Assembly: GCA_021324795.1 (NCBI GenBank)
Contig: JAJPIK010000053.1
Span: 62,001 to 126,000 of the forward strand
Direction: 5' to 3'
DNA: 64,000 nt
DNA from: Chloroflexota bacterium
GTDB taxonomy: Bacteria > Chloroflexota > UBA6077 > FW602-bin22 > CADDYW01
In this document: positions 24,481-32,781 of the stretch, piece after piece
How the letters are laid out: every line of letters begins with the position of its first letter
Position numbering within the stretch: the first letter of the stretch is position 1
Notes under the pieces: generated by a model
The model's database searches: none
Told to the model about the DNA's origin: nothing
The model's input: only the letters and a program-made list of their open reading frames with translations
Program-made: the position numbers and the translations under genes

Positions 24481-26082
24481 TTACCACTTTTTGATCTCTT
24501 TCAGTGCATTCTTTACCACTTCCTTCCGCCATTTTGTATGTCGGCCTTGATGCTGAATCAGAGCAATCTGCTTGTCCTGGCTCATATCGAGGAGTTGGCC
24601 GGGATACCCCTCCTGACCGCCGGTGTTGATAGTGTGGACGTACCGGAAAAAGTCGAGCGCAAAGGGCACAAATAGACCCGCGTACAACTCCTTTAGGCCT
24701 CGGAACTCGATGATCGGCGCGGGTGATGAGTCGTTACCCCAACTTAGCTCGTCGACCTTCGAACCGTAGCCTCCCAGCGACTCGATCTCCTCTTTGTGCT
24801 TCTTCTTTCCGGGATAGTTCGCAAAGGTCAACAGATCCTTACCCTCAACGATCCCGCGTAGCCACTGTCCGCGCTTGAGCTGGGGTAAGAGATCTTTCTG
24901 ATACAGTTTTTTATTATTCCCATACATAGACTGATCGTTGTACAACTTTCCCTCGAAGACGGCTCCTTCTGGCGACATGTCGCCCTGATACCCCTCCGTC
25001 CTGGACGCGGCCCGGGCCGCGCCCAGGACAAGATTGACGAAGCGATCGGGGTCCTCTTGGAAGTACTCTTTCTCGGTTTTGGGAAGAAGTTGAAAGATTT
25101 TCGCGAAGTCAGTCCGACCCATAAACTCACCAGCAATGGTCTTGCCGTAGCCCGGGACCCCGCATGCTCCCCGAACGAGGTAGAGCACGAGCTGGGTCAC
25201 AAGGGCGCTCAGCTCCGGTCCGCCGATGCCTTCCTGCGGGATCTGGCCCAGCGCCTTCCTGGTTTCCTCTCGCGCGGTTGCCACCGGACCGACTCCGGAG
25301 GATTTGGCGTTCGCCTCACGGATCATTGTCCTCGGCGCCATCTGGCCGCCAAAGACCACGGCCGCGTTCGGAGCCTCACTGGGGGCCACTGGCTGCTGCT
25401 TGACCTCCTCGAATAGCCTGTCGAGCGCATCGAGGCGCAGCCCGGCCGTCACCTGGGGCTTTCCCACGAGTGGTTTACTTTGCGGGACCAGGAAGCGGTT
25501 CTTCTTCGGTCTTCCGTAGGTGGCAAGACTCTTCGCTGGGACCTTTTCACGGTCCGGAGACGTCGTCAGAGTCTCAATGATGCCTGCGATCTTGGTGACC
25601 GCCTTTGCCAGGGCTTTGCCTCCAGCCGAAGTCTCCGGAAAGGCGTCGGTCACAAACTCCATGTCGGAGTGACCAGGCATCTCGTCCGCCTCCAGATTGA
25701 AGCCCTCACCTTCGACGATCTTGTCCTTCTTCTTAAGGTTTTCCAGTTTACCAAAGGCGTTCTTCCGGTAGCTCCAGACGCTATCGATCTCGAACTCGAA
25801 GCCAACCGCTCTCTGGACCGCTGGTGTGTTTGACCTGGTCTGTCTAACTAGCCGTTGCAACGCCTGGTTACCAGCCAGCGAGGCATAATGGAGTTCGGTG
25901 AGGGAAGGCAGAAAACCGGCACGGGTCAGCCGCTGGATCATCTGATTGCCATACGATGCTTGAAGCGGAAGGATTGAGGACGGGTGCAGAGTGTCTCGCC
26001 GTCTGTCATCGTTCAAGGTGAAGAACGTTGTCGGTCGTGGCGCTTGCTTTTTCTGGGTTTGCTTCCGCGAATATTCAGTCAT
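24481..26082 (-). CDS. GNQ-motif protein, possible contractile-injection-system cargo
   Basis: This 533-residue protein has an N-terminal tail with two copies of a GNQxxQRL motif (YGNQMIQRL at 44-52, AGNQALQRL at 70-78), then VQR. Such motifs are common in the N-terminal parts of proteins associated with extracellular contractile injection systems (those with DUF4157-type domains). The remainder starts with VGFEFEID (93-100) and HSDMEFVTD (138-146), acidic motifs faintly like ATP-grasp-related amidoligases. There is no signal peptide. No tail, sheath or baseplate gene is in this window, so the assignment is inference. It stands alone, and its composition is lower in GC and richer in Lys than its neighbours. 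Confidence 0.6.
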   Translation of the reverse strand: MTEYSRKQTQKKQAPRPTTFFTLNDDRRRDTLHPSSILPLQASYGNQMIQRLTRAGFLPSLTELHYASLAGNQALQRLVRQTRSNTPAVQRAVGFEFEIDSVWSYRKNAFGKLENLKKKDKIVEGEGFNLEADEMPGHSDMEFVTDAFPETSAGGKALAKAVTKIAGIIETLTTSPDREKVPAKSLATYGRPKKNRFLVPQSKPLVGKPQVTAGLRLDALDRLFEEVKQQPVAPSEAPNAAVVFGGQMAPRTMIREANAKSSGVGPVATAREETRKALGQIPQEGIGGPELSALVTQLVLYLVRGACGVPGYGKTIAGEFMGRTDFAKIFQLLPKTEKEYFQEDPDRFVNLVLGAARAASRTEGYQGDMSPEGAVFEGKLYNDQSMYGNNKKLYQKDLLPQLKRGQWLRGIVEGKDLLTFANYPGKKKHKEEIESLGGYGSKVDELSWGNDSSPAPIIEFRGLKELYAGLFVPFALDFFRYVHTINTGGQEGYPGQLLDMSQDKQIALIQHQGRHTKWRKEVVKNALKEIKKW

Positions 26083-26278
26083 CGGTTCTTCTCCTGCCTG
26101 ACCGGTCTAGCAATGCGATGGCTACGAAACAGGGCGTAGCAGTAGAATCGAGAAGGTGACAAGCAATTTCACTTTGTCGATCTGCTTGCGCGGTCTTGGT
26201 CGGTTGGACCAATCATAGAGTTTCCCTGGTTGCCTGTCAACGCCACTTCCGGCCTGGACGCGACGGGAGCCTCGGCCT

Positions 26279-27214
26279 TCAAGGGAACCGCGGGATAATC
26301 TCTTCGGAAACGCGGCGCCAGTTGTCGACGAACTCGGGGCTCCAGGCGCTGACGATGAAGCGGCTGATCCCGATATCGAGGTAAGGCTGAAGCTGCTGGA
26401 CGATCGCGTCGGGCGTGCCGCTCATGATCGAACTGCGTAGCTGATCGGCCGGGCGACCGGTGAGCTGACCCAAGCGCTGAATGGTCGCCTCGGAGAGCTC
26501 GCCAACCCAAATCGATGCGTCGGCGCACTTGACAATCTCGCTGCCGTCGCGACCATAACCCCGAGCGTACCCGTGGATCAGATCGATCTTGCGCTTCAAG
26601 ACGGATGGACTCCCAAAACCGTGCCAGGCGTCGGCATAGCGAGCGACGACTCGCAGGGTCAACTGTTCGCCGCCACCACCGATCAAGATTGGGGGGTGCG
26701 GATGCTGAACTGGCTGCGGATTGAGAAAGAGATCGGTCGCCTGAACATATTTACCGTGAAAAGTTACCTTTCGGCGCGGTTCGCCACTCCAAAGCTGTTT
26801 CGCTAACGCGAGGGTTTCGCGCAAGGTCCCGATGCGGTCCTTGGGAGGAGGAAATGGGATGTTAAAGGCACGGAACTCGCGCTCGGCCCAGGCCGCGCCG
26901 ATTCCGAAGTCAAAGCGGCCACGGGAGATAACATCGATCTCCGTGGCCATCTTGATCTGCATGGCGGGATTCCGATACATGACGCCGCTGACGTGAGCGC
27001 CGATGCGAATCCGCTTGGTGACCGCGGCAAGCGCGGCCAAGGTCGTGTAGCATTCGTGTTCTGAGGCCTCCATGTCCCCGAAGATCGGGTAAAGGTGGTC
27101 CCAGCTCCAGAACGTTCCAAAGGCCAGGTTATCCGCGGTCACCGCCGCGGCCTGGTAATCGGACCATTCGATGTTCTGGGGGGGGAGTTTGAGGTCGAAC
27201 TGAATCGAAGGCAT
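26279..27214 (-). CDS. LLM-class (luciferase-like) flavin-dependent oxidoreductase
   Basis: This 311-residue protein is a luciferase-like monooxygenase of the F420/FMN-dependent type. Features are FGTFWSWDHL near the start, RIRIGAHVSGVMYRNPAMQIKMATEIDVISRGRF-type strand-helix pairs, GRFDFGIGAAW, and the cofactor-loop PPILIGGGGEQLTLRVVARYADAWH. The family oxidises or reduces diverse organics with F420 or FMN. It stands alone with its own promoter, and gene neighbours do not identify the substrate. Length is normal. Confidence 0.9.
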   Translation of the reverse strand: MPSIQFDLKLPPQNIEWSDYQAAAVTADNLAFGTFWSWDHLYPIFGDMEASEHECYTTLAALAAVTKRIRIGAHVSGVMYRNPAMQIKMATEIDVISRGRFDFGIGAAWAEREFRAFNIPFPPPKDRIGTLRETLALAKQLWSGEPRRKVTFHGKYVQATDLFLNPQPVQHPHPPILIGGGGEQLTLRVVARYADAWHGFGSPSVLKRKIDLIHGYARGYGRDGSEIVKCADASIWVGELSEATIQRLGQLTGRPADQLRSSIMSGTPDAIVQQLQPYLDIGISRFIVSAWSPEFVDNWRRVSEEIIPRFP

Positions 27215-27451
27215 AGCACTCCCTTTCTTGCACCTGTCCGTGTGTCAGATAGCCCGTGTTCGACCCGATGCCGAAGTGCACGGGCTATGCCAATTGTAGC
27301 ACGGCCAATCCGTATCTCGATCGGTCGGTGATAGACAGCCCGCCGCCCGGACACGAGAATCACGGCAGCGGGTTATCCATAAACGCATCAGAGCTTACTT
27401 GAAAAGGGCTGATAGTTTATCTGCTCGAGAGTTAATCGCGATCCAGAACGA

Positions 27452-28237
27452 GTGAATGCTAGAATTACAAATATGCAAGTAATATCGAAGCGTAAACTGA
27501 GCTGGCTCCGAGCGCCGTGGCAGTGGCCCTGGCCTATGATCATTGCCGTGTGCCTGGCCGGGCTCACTGTGCTCGGGGTGATTGCGCTAGTGATCTGGTT
27601 CGAGCAGCTTCCGTCGGTGGCTGACTTGCCGACCCGGGTCCAGTCGAACCTTGAACAGCACCATGCTGCCTACACGCCGTTGAGCGAGGTACCACCGGAT
27701 CTCCAAGCGGCGTTGATCGTCACCGAGGATGAGCGCTTTTACCAGAATCAGGGCATCGACCTGATTGGCCTGGGGCGGGCCATCTTCGACGATCTGCAGG
27801 CGGGGCGACCCATCGAAGGTGGCAGCACGCTCACCGAGCAGTTGGCGAAGATGGTTTATGTCGGGAACGATAACACCATTGGTCGCAAGCTTGAAACGCT
27901 GGGCCTGGCCTTGAAAATTGCCCACGCTTACTCCAAGGACGAGGTGCTCACCCTTTACCTGAACCAGGTCTACCTTGGCCACGGCGCTTATGGTGTCGGT
28001 CAGGCCAGCGAGGTCTATTTCCAGCAGCCGGTTCGTCGCCTCGATCTCGCGGAGTGCGCGCTATTGGCGGGGCTACCGCAGGCTCCGGCGGCCTACGACC
28101 CCTTGCGCCATCCAGATCTGGCGGAGCGTCGCCAGGCCGAGGTTCTGCAGCGCATGGTCGATGATGGTGTCATCTCCTCGGCGCAAGCTGCCGAGGCGCA
28201 GCAGACGTTGCAGCGGATCTTGGCACGGGAAGCATGA
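27452..28237 (+). CDS. monofunctional peptidoglycan transglycosylase (GT51)
   Basis: This 261-residue protein has one N-terminal membrane anchor (about 29-50) and a GT51 domain. Catalytic Glu92 is in TEDERFYQNQGID, and GGSTLTEQLAK, RKLETLGLALKIAHAYSKDEVLTLYLNQVYLG-type motifs (in shorter stretches) and GAYGVGQASEVYF follow. It polymerises lipid II into glycan strands on the outer face of the membrane. The transpeptidase domain of class A PBPs is absent, so it is an MtgA-like enzyme. The start is unclear: GTG 27452 or ATG 27473; neither has a strong ribosome-binding site. A partner transpeptidase must be elsewhere. Confidence 0.9.
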   Translation: MNARITNMQVISKRKLSWLRAPWQWPWPMIIAVCLAGLTVLGVIALVIWFEQLPSVADLPTRVQSNLEQHHAAYTPLSEVPPDLQAALIVTEDERFYQNQGIDLIGLGRAIFDDLQAGRPIEGGSTLTEQLAKMVYVGNDNTIGRKLETLGLALKIAHAYSKDEVLTLYLNQVYLGHGAYGVGQASEVYFQQPVRRLDLAECALLAGLPQAPAAYDPLRHPDLAERRQAEVLQRMVDDGVISSAQAAEAQQTLQRILAREA

Positions 28238-28258
28238 CCGGGAACGGCCCGGGCCATC

Positions 28259-28286
28259 TTGACGGCTGACTGATCAGGAGTAGACT
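28259..28286 (+). promoter_or_regulatory. candidate promoter of the nitrile hydratase operon
   Basis: TTGACG (28259-28264) and TAGACT (28281-28286) are 16 bases apart, in the gap between the transglycosylase and nthB, about 140 bases before the nthB start. No clear operator was seen. Confidence 0.4.
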
Positions 28287-28425
28287 GGAACCGTCTTTCA
28301 TACAAGTTACGCCTGGCTCGTTGGGCAACCATGATAGCAGGCGGCCACTACTCTTTCATTGCTACTGCATTCAGGCCAGGCTCTAACTTTCTCTCAGGGG
28401 GAGGGGGAATTTCTGGGAGGGCGGG

Positions 28426-29106
28426 ATGAATGGGATTCACGACCTGGGGGGTATGCACGGCTTTGGTCCGGTCGTCCGTGAGGAGAATGAGCCGGTGTTC
28501 CACGCGGATTGGGAAGGGACGGTGTACGCCATCTCTCAGGTACTTCGGGGCATGTTTGAGGTGTTCAATCTTGACGAGTTTCGTCACGGCATCGAGCGGA
28601 TGGCGCCGGTTCACTATCTCGAAGCGAGCTACTACGAGCGCTGGCTGGCTTCGATCGAGACCAACTTGATCGAGAAAGGGGTACTGAGCAAAGCTGAGCT
28701 CGATGCACGGATCAGGCTGCTTCAGAATAACCCGGAGACGACATTCCCTCGTCGAGACAACCCGGCGCTCGTCGAGCGTGTGCTGGAGGCCCGACCGAGG
28801 AATGGGATACGGCCTGCCGGCGAGGGTCCCGCGCCGCGTTTTGCCGTCGGCGACGCGGTCGTTGCCCGGAACATCAACCCGGTCGGGCACACTCGGCTTC
28901 CTCGCTACGTTCGGGGCAAGCGCGGTGTCGTCGACCAGATTCGTGGCATTCAGGTCCTCCCGGACGCCAATGCCCACGGCCTCGGCGAACAACCGCAGAC
29001 GGTTTACAGCGTCCGCTTCACCGGCCGTGAGCTCTGGGGCGAAGCGGCAGATCCCAGGCAGAGGTTGTACATCGATTTGTGGGAAAGCTACCTGGAGGCA
29101 CAATGA
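28426..29106 (+). CDS. nthB: nitrile hydratase subunit beta
   Basis: This 226-residue protein has the beta-subunit hallmarks: [16 protein letters not shown] at the N-terminus, the helical SYYERWL segment and a C-terminal SH3-like barrel ([39 protein letters not shown]). With the alpha subunit it hydrates nitriles to amides. The beta-alpha-activator order is that of cobalt-type enzymes. GGGAGG precedes the ATG. It overlaps the alpha gene by ATGA. No amidase follows directly; the nearest one is 27 kb away. Confidence 0.96.
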   Translation: MNGIHDLGGMHGFGPVVREENEPVFHADWEGTVYAISQVLRGMFEVFNLDEFRHGIERMAPVHYLEASYYERWLASIETNLIEKGVLSKAELDARIRLLQNNPETTFPRRDNPALVERVLEARPRNGIRPAGEGPAPRFAVGDAVVARNINPVGHTRLPRYVRGKRGVVDQIRGIQVLPDANAHGLGEQPQTVYSVRFTGRELWGEAADPRQRLYIDLWESYLEAQ

Positions 29107-29744
29107 GCCATCAGCATCCTGGCGGACACCACCCGGAGCCAGAGCCGTACGCGGCGCTGCGTACGAAGGCGCTGGAGTCTCTTTTGATCGAGAAGGGACT
29201 GCTCTCGAGCGACGTGGTCGATGCGATCGTGCGGAACTATGAGCAAGACATTGGTCCGCTGAAGGGCGCGCGAGTTGTCGCGAAAGCTTGGGTGGATCCG
29301 GCCTTCAAGCAGCGACTGCTCGCCGACGGCTCGGCAGCGATCAACGAACTTGGGCTGGACGGCAGCCGAAGTCCGCTGGTCGTCGTCGAGAACACACCGT
29401 CTGTGCACAACGTCGTCGTCTGCACGCTCTGCTCGTGTTATCCATGGGCAGTGCTCGGCTTGCCGCCAACCTGGTACAAGCAGCCGGCCTATCGCTCTCG
29501 GGTGGTTATCCAGCCACGGGAGGTTCTGCGCGAGTTTGGCTTGGAGCTAGACGAATCGGTGGAGATCCGCGTCTGGGACAGCAGCGCCGAGCAGCGCTAC
29601 ATGGTTCTGCCAGAGCGACCAGCCGGGACGGAGAGCATGGGCGAAGACGAGCTGGCGGCGCTCGTCACCCGCGACTCGATGATCGGCGTGGCAAAAGTGA
29701 AGGTGCCATCCGCCCGAATTTCCTCTCTCAGTGGGAGAGGGTAG
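29103..29744 (+). CDS. nthA: nitrile hydratase subunit alpha, cobalt-type
   Basis: This 213-residue protein carries the metal motif [10 protein letters not shown], with Cys107, Cys110, Ser111 and Cys112 as ligands. Thr in CTLCSC marks the cobalt type, whereas iron-type enzymes usually have Ser. Two of these cysteines are oxidised to sulfinic and sulfenic acids in active enzyme. I chose ATG 29103, which overlaps the beta stop. After the usual [12 protein letters not shown] ending come about 11 extra residues ([11 protein letters not shown]) encoded by a short palindrome-like CTCTCTCAGTGGGAGAG, which looks like a later insertion over the original stop. This tail should be harmless. Confidence 0.95.
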   Translation: MSHQHPGGHHPEPEPYAALRTKALESLLIEKGLLSSDVVDAIVRNYEQDIGPLKGARVVAKAWVDPAFKQRLLADGSAAINELGLDGSRSPLVVVENTPSVHNVVVCTLCSCYPWAVLGLPPTWYKQPAYRSRVVIQPREVLREFGLELDESVEIRVWDSSAEQRYMVLPERPAGTESMGEDELAALVTRDSMIGVAKVKVPSARISSLSGRG

Positions 29745-29858
29745 GTCGAGGGGTTCCCTGTCCCGGATTATCTACTGGGAACTGGCCTACCGGACCACGA
29801 TGCGCCAAGAACTCGCGAATAATTCGGGCAGGTCAGTTTTGGAGGATAGGGAGGATAG

Positions 29859-30194
29859 ATGGTCGGATCGACCGATAAGCGCATCGCGCTGATGGACGGT
29901 GACGTCGCCCTGCCTCGCAAGAACGGCGAGCTGGTCTTCCAGGCGCCCTGGGAAGGGCGAGTGTTTGGCCTGGCAGTCGCCCTAAGCGACTGCCAGCTCT
30001 ACCCGTGGGATGAATTCCGAGCCCAGCTCATCCAAAAGATTGCCTCGGCGGAGGCGCAGGGCGACCCCTCCACCTACTATGAGCGATGGCTCGCTGCCTT
30101 CGAGTCGCTGCTGCTTGCCAGGGGGGTGATTACCCAGGAGGAGCTCGACGCCCGGACGGTAGCGTATGAGTCCGGCGAGCGGGACGTCGAGTAA
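29859..30194 (+). CDS. nitrile hydratase activator/accessory protein
   Basis: This 111-residue protein is homologous to the N-terminal half of the beta subunit: LPRKNGELVFQAPWEGRVFGLAVALSD and YYERWLAAFESLLL mirror the beta helices. This is the P14K/NhlE-like accessory family, which delivers cobalt by swapping subunits with the alpha chain. GGAGGATAG lies upstream of ATG 29859. It follows the alpha gene by 114 bases and completes a three-gene cobalt-type operon. Confidence 0.92.
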   Translation: MVGSTDKRIALMDGDVALPRKNGELVFQAPWEGRVFGLAVALSDCQLYPWDEFRAQLIQKIASAEAQGDPSTYYERWLAAFESLLLARGVITQEELDARTVAYESGERDVE

Positions 30195-30371
30195 TCTCGA
30201 GTACCTCGCAATCCTGCGACCTGGAGGGGCCCTTCTGTTCCACCCCGGCTGTTAGCGCGACGGGGGAATATCTTCTGTAGGATCTCGGCGCGGAGTTGGC
30301 TAATCCACGGCCTCGGTCGCGGGCTATCTACGCAGCTTGTCCCGACGTCCAGGGGCTCTGGTATTGCTCGT

Positions 30372-31052
30372 CTAGGGTGGTCCCACTTTCAATCGATACC
30401 CCACGCCTGGCTCAGTTTGGATGAGGTGGCTGCCAAGCTTTTTGCGGAGGGACGTGATCACCGGGCGTAGGTAGTGAACCTCGGCGCGGTACTCTGGCCC
30501 CCAGACACGATCGAGGAGCATCTCATGGGTGAGAACCCGGCCCGCATTGGCGGCGAGCTGCTTGAGCAGCTCGTACTCGATCGGGGTTAGATGGACTTCT
30601 TCCCCTTGCACGGTGACCAAACGCTTGCTGAGGTCGATGCACACGTCGCTGATTTGGAGTGGCTGGTCGGGCTTGGCTCGCGCCAGACGGCGCAAGGCGA
30701 CTCGGATGCGGGCGTTCAGCTCTTGAAGCCCGAAAGGTTTGGTGAGATAGTCGTCGGCCCCGGCCTCCAAGGCGCGCACTTTGTCAGTCTCTTCGCCCAT
30801 TACCGAGAGGACGATAATCGGAACGTCAGACCAGGCCCGAACCTGTTCAATTGCCGAGAGCCCGCCGAGCTTGGGCATGGCCAGATCCATCAAGACGACG
30901 TCCGGGCGCCAGCGCTCGACCAGGCGCACCCCTTCGAGGCCATCGGCGGCCACCTCGACCTCATAGCCCAGCATTTCAAGACCGCGCCGGATGGTCGCTC
31001 GAACGCTTGCCTCGTCGTCGACGAGGAGAACGCGGGGCCGCGCCGAGCTCAC
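30372..31052 (-). CDS. kdpE: KdpE-type OmpR-family response regulator (set 1)
   Basis: This 226-residue protein has a receiver domain (phosphoacceptor Asp56 in VVLMDLAMP, acidic pair VDDE, Lys in YLTKPFG) and an OmpR winged helix (HLTPIEYELLKQLAANAGRVLTHEMLL). It is the last gene of the minus-strand kdp region and overlaps the kinase gene by 4 bases (ATGA). It should activate kdpFABC when potassium is limiting. A second regulator of the same family lies at the other end of the cluster, so which one controls kdp is open. Confidence 0.9.
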   Translation of the reverse strand: MSSARPRVLLVDDEASVRATIRRGLEMLGYEVEVAADGLEGVRLVERWRPDVVLMDLAMPKLGGLSAIEQVRAWSDVPIIVLSVMGEETDKVRALEAGADDYLTKPFGLQELNARIRVALRRLARAKPDQPLQISDVCIDLSKRLVTVQGEEVHLTPIEYELLKQLAANAGRVLTHEMLLDRVWGPEYRAEVHYLRPVITSLRKKLGSHLIQTEPGVGYRLKVGPP

Positions 31053-32692
31053 GAGCGCACCCCCGCAGGCGGCGGGGCTAGGACCGGTCCTTGGTCGGGC
31101 CGCCCGGGGGAAGGGAGGGTGAAGGTGAAGGCTACCCCGCGGCGGCCGACGTTCTCGGCCCAGATGTGGCCATGGTGGGCCTCGACAATTCCGCGGACGA
31201 TAGCCAGGCCCAGGCCAGTGCCCCCCGGTGTCGTGCTCAGGCGATAGAACTTGTCAAAGAGCCGCTCGAGGTCGGCCGGCGGGATGTAGCTGCCTTCGTT
31301 GAAGACGGTCACGCGCAACTGATCGCGGACGATCTCCGCCGAAACAGTGATCGCGGCCGTCTCGGGCGAATAGCGCACCGCGTTGTCCAGCAGGTTTGTC
31401 AGGACCTGACCAATCAGAACGAAGTCAAGGGGGGTCTCAGGGAGGGAATCGGGAATCTGGATCCTCACTCGTCGGCCCTGCAAAGCTGACTCCATGCGGT
31501 CGAGCACGTCATCGACGACGTCGGCAATCGAAACCCATTCGTACCGGACCGGCAGAGCGTCTGCCTCCAGGCGCGACATGTCCAGCAGGTTACTCACTAG
31601 TCGGGTGAGCCGATCGGTTTCCCGATTGATCGACTCGACCAATTCATGACGCACGGTCGTGTCTTCTGCCGTGCTGCTTTCCAGCAGCGTGGTAGCTGAC
31701 GCTTTGATCGTGGTCAGAGGAGTTTTCAGCTCATGAGACACCGATGAGATCAGAGCTGTTTTCAACCGATCGCTCTCCTCGAGCGCACGAGCCCGAGCGC
31801 GTTGATTGGCCAGGCGGTCGCGCTGGACCGCGCTGGCGAGCTGATTAGCGAAGGCTTGGAGGAAGTGCGCCTCCTCGGCGGTGATCAATTCAGCGCTGGT
31901 TTTGCCTCCCACGACCAGGACGCCCTCCACCTGTGACTCGATCAAAAGGGGCACGTAGAGCGCTGCTAGGGCGCCCCCTTCGGGAGATCTCGCGTGGCCA
32001 GCCACGATGTCCAGATCGCTGACAATTCGGACGTTGTTATCGTTCGGGCACCAAATGCCCAATGACTGCGCTTCATCAATCACCCTCTGAACCAGATACT
32101 GGCCATCGGTACGATCGGGGGGCGTTCCGAAATCGGCGACGGCAACCAAGCCCGAGGTATTGCGAATCAGCAGGCGACTCCAGGCGAGGCCCAGGGTCGC
32201 GCTCACCCGCTGGAGCGCCAGCGTGTAGACCTGGCTGACTTCCGAGCTAGAAAGCGCGGCTCGACTGACCTCGTAGAGCAGCTCGGTCTGCAATTGTTGC
32301 CGTTGCGCTTCGGTTGCACGGTGTTGTACCCGCACCAGGAGGTGGCCGATCAGGGCTGACGTGACGAGCAGGGTGACAAGCGCTACGTACTCACTGGGAT
32401 CATCCACCGTGAAAATGTGCAAGGGTGGGATGAAGAACCAATCGTAGGCCAAGAAAGCCAGGATCGACGTGAGCAGAGCCGGATACAGACCGCGTCGAGC
32501 TGCCAGGAGCGCGGCGCCAATGATGTAAAGATTCGAGATGTTCGAAACGTGCCCGAGCTCGTTGACGGCGGCGATAAGCAGCGACACTGCCGCCACGACG
32601 GCGAGCGCAAGCAGCGAATCGACGACTGCCGACCGAATCTGGGCTCGTTGGATCGAAGCGCGTCGGCCCAGCGACCAGGGCAAGTTATTCAT
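31049..32692 (-). CDS. KdpD-type sensor kinase lacking the N-terminal KdpD domain (set 1)
   Basis: This 547-residue membrane kinase has a DUF4118 membrane domain (about 25-120, including YDWFFIPP), a GAF domain (about 145-295), a HisKA domain with phosphoacceptor His320 in SSVSHELKTPLT, and a HATPase_c domain (NLLDNAVRYSP, GTGLGLAIVRGIVEAH). Classical KdpD is about 890 residues with an N-terminal sensor and USP domain. That part is encoded separately at 34006-35181, so KdpD is split here. The regulator gene follows with a 4-base overlap. A ferritin-like/VIT1 gene lies between the two halves. Confidence 0.92.
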   Translation of the reverse strand: MNNLPWSLGRRASIQRAQIRSAVVDSLLALAVVAAVSLLIAAVNELGHVSNISNLYIIGAALLAARRGLYPALLTSILAFLAYDWFFIPPLHIFTVDDPSEYVALVTLLVTSALIGHLLVRVQHRATEAQRQQLQTELLYEVSRAALSSSEVSQVYTLALQRVSATLGLAWSRLLIRNTSGLVAVADFGTPPDRTDGQYLVQRVIDEAQSLGIWCPNDNNVRIVSDLDIVAGHARSPEGGALAALYVPLLIESQVEGVLVVGGKTSAELITAEEAHFLQAFANQLASAVQRDRLANQRARARALEESDRLKTALISSVSHELKTPLTTIKASATTLLESSTAEDTTVRHELVESINRETDRLTRLVSNLLDMSRLEADALPVRYEWVSIADVVDDVLDRMESALQGRRVRIQIPDSLPETPLDFVLIGQVLTNLLDNAVRYSPETAAITVSAEIVRDQLRVTVFNEGSYIPPADLERLFDKFYRLSTTPGGTGLGLAIVRGIVEAHHGHIWAENVGRRGVAFTFTLPSPGRPDQGPVLAPPPAGVRS

Positions 32693-32718
32693 GATTACTC
32701 ATTCATTATACATTATCG

Positions 32719-32774
32719 CCCCTTCCCTCCCGGACTCTCCCGCTTCGCGGAGGAGAAGGCCGGGAGGGAAGGGG
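32719..32774. repeat. perfect 15-bp palindromic repeat
   Basis: CCCCTTCCCTCCCGG (32719-32733) pairs perfectly with CCGGGAGGGAAGGGG (32760-32774). The loop holds a smaller CTCC..GGAG stem. It lies between the ferritin-like/VIT1 gene and the kinase gene on the same strand and resembles the repeat at 22086-22132 in architecture. It could attenuate or process the transcript. Confidence 0.65.
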
Positions 32775-32781
32775 TTCTGAT

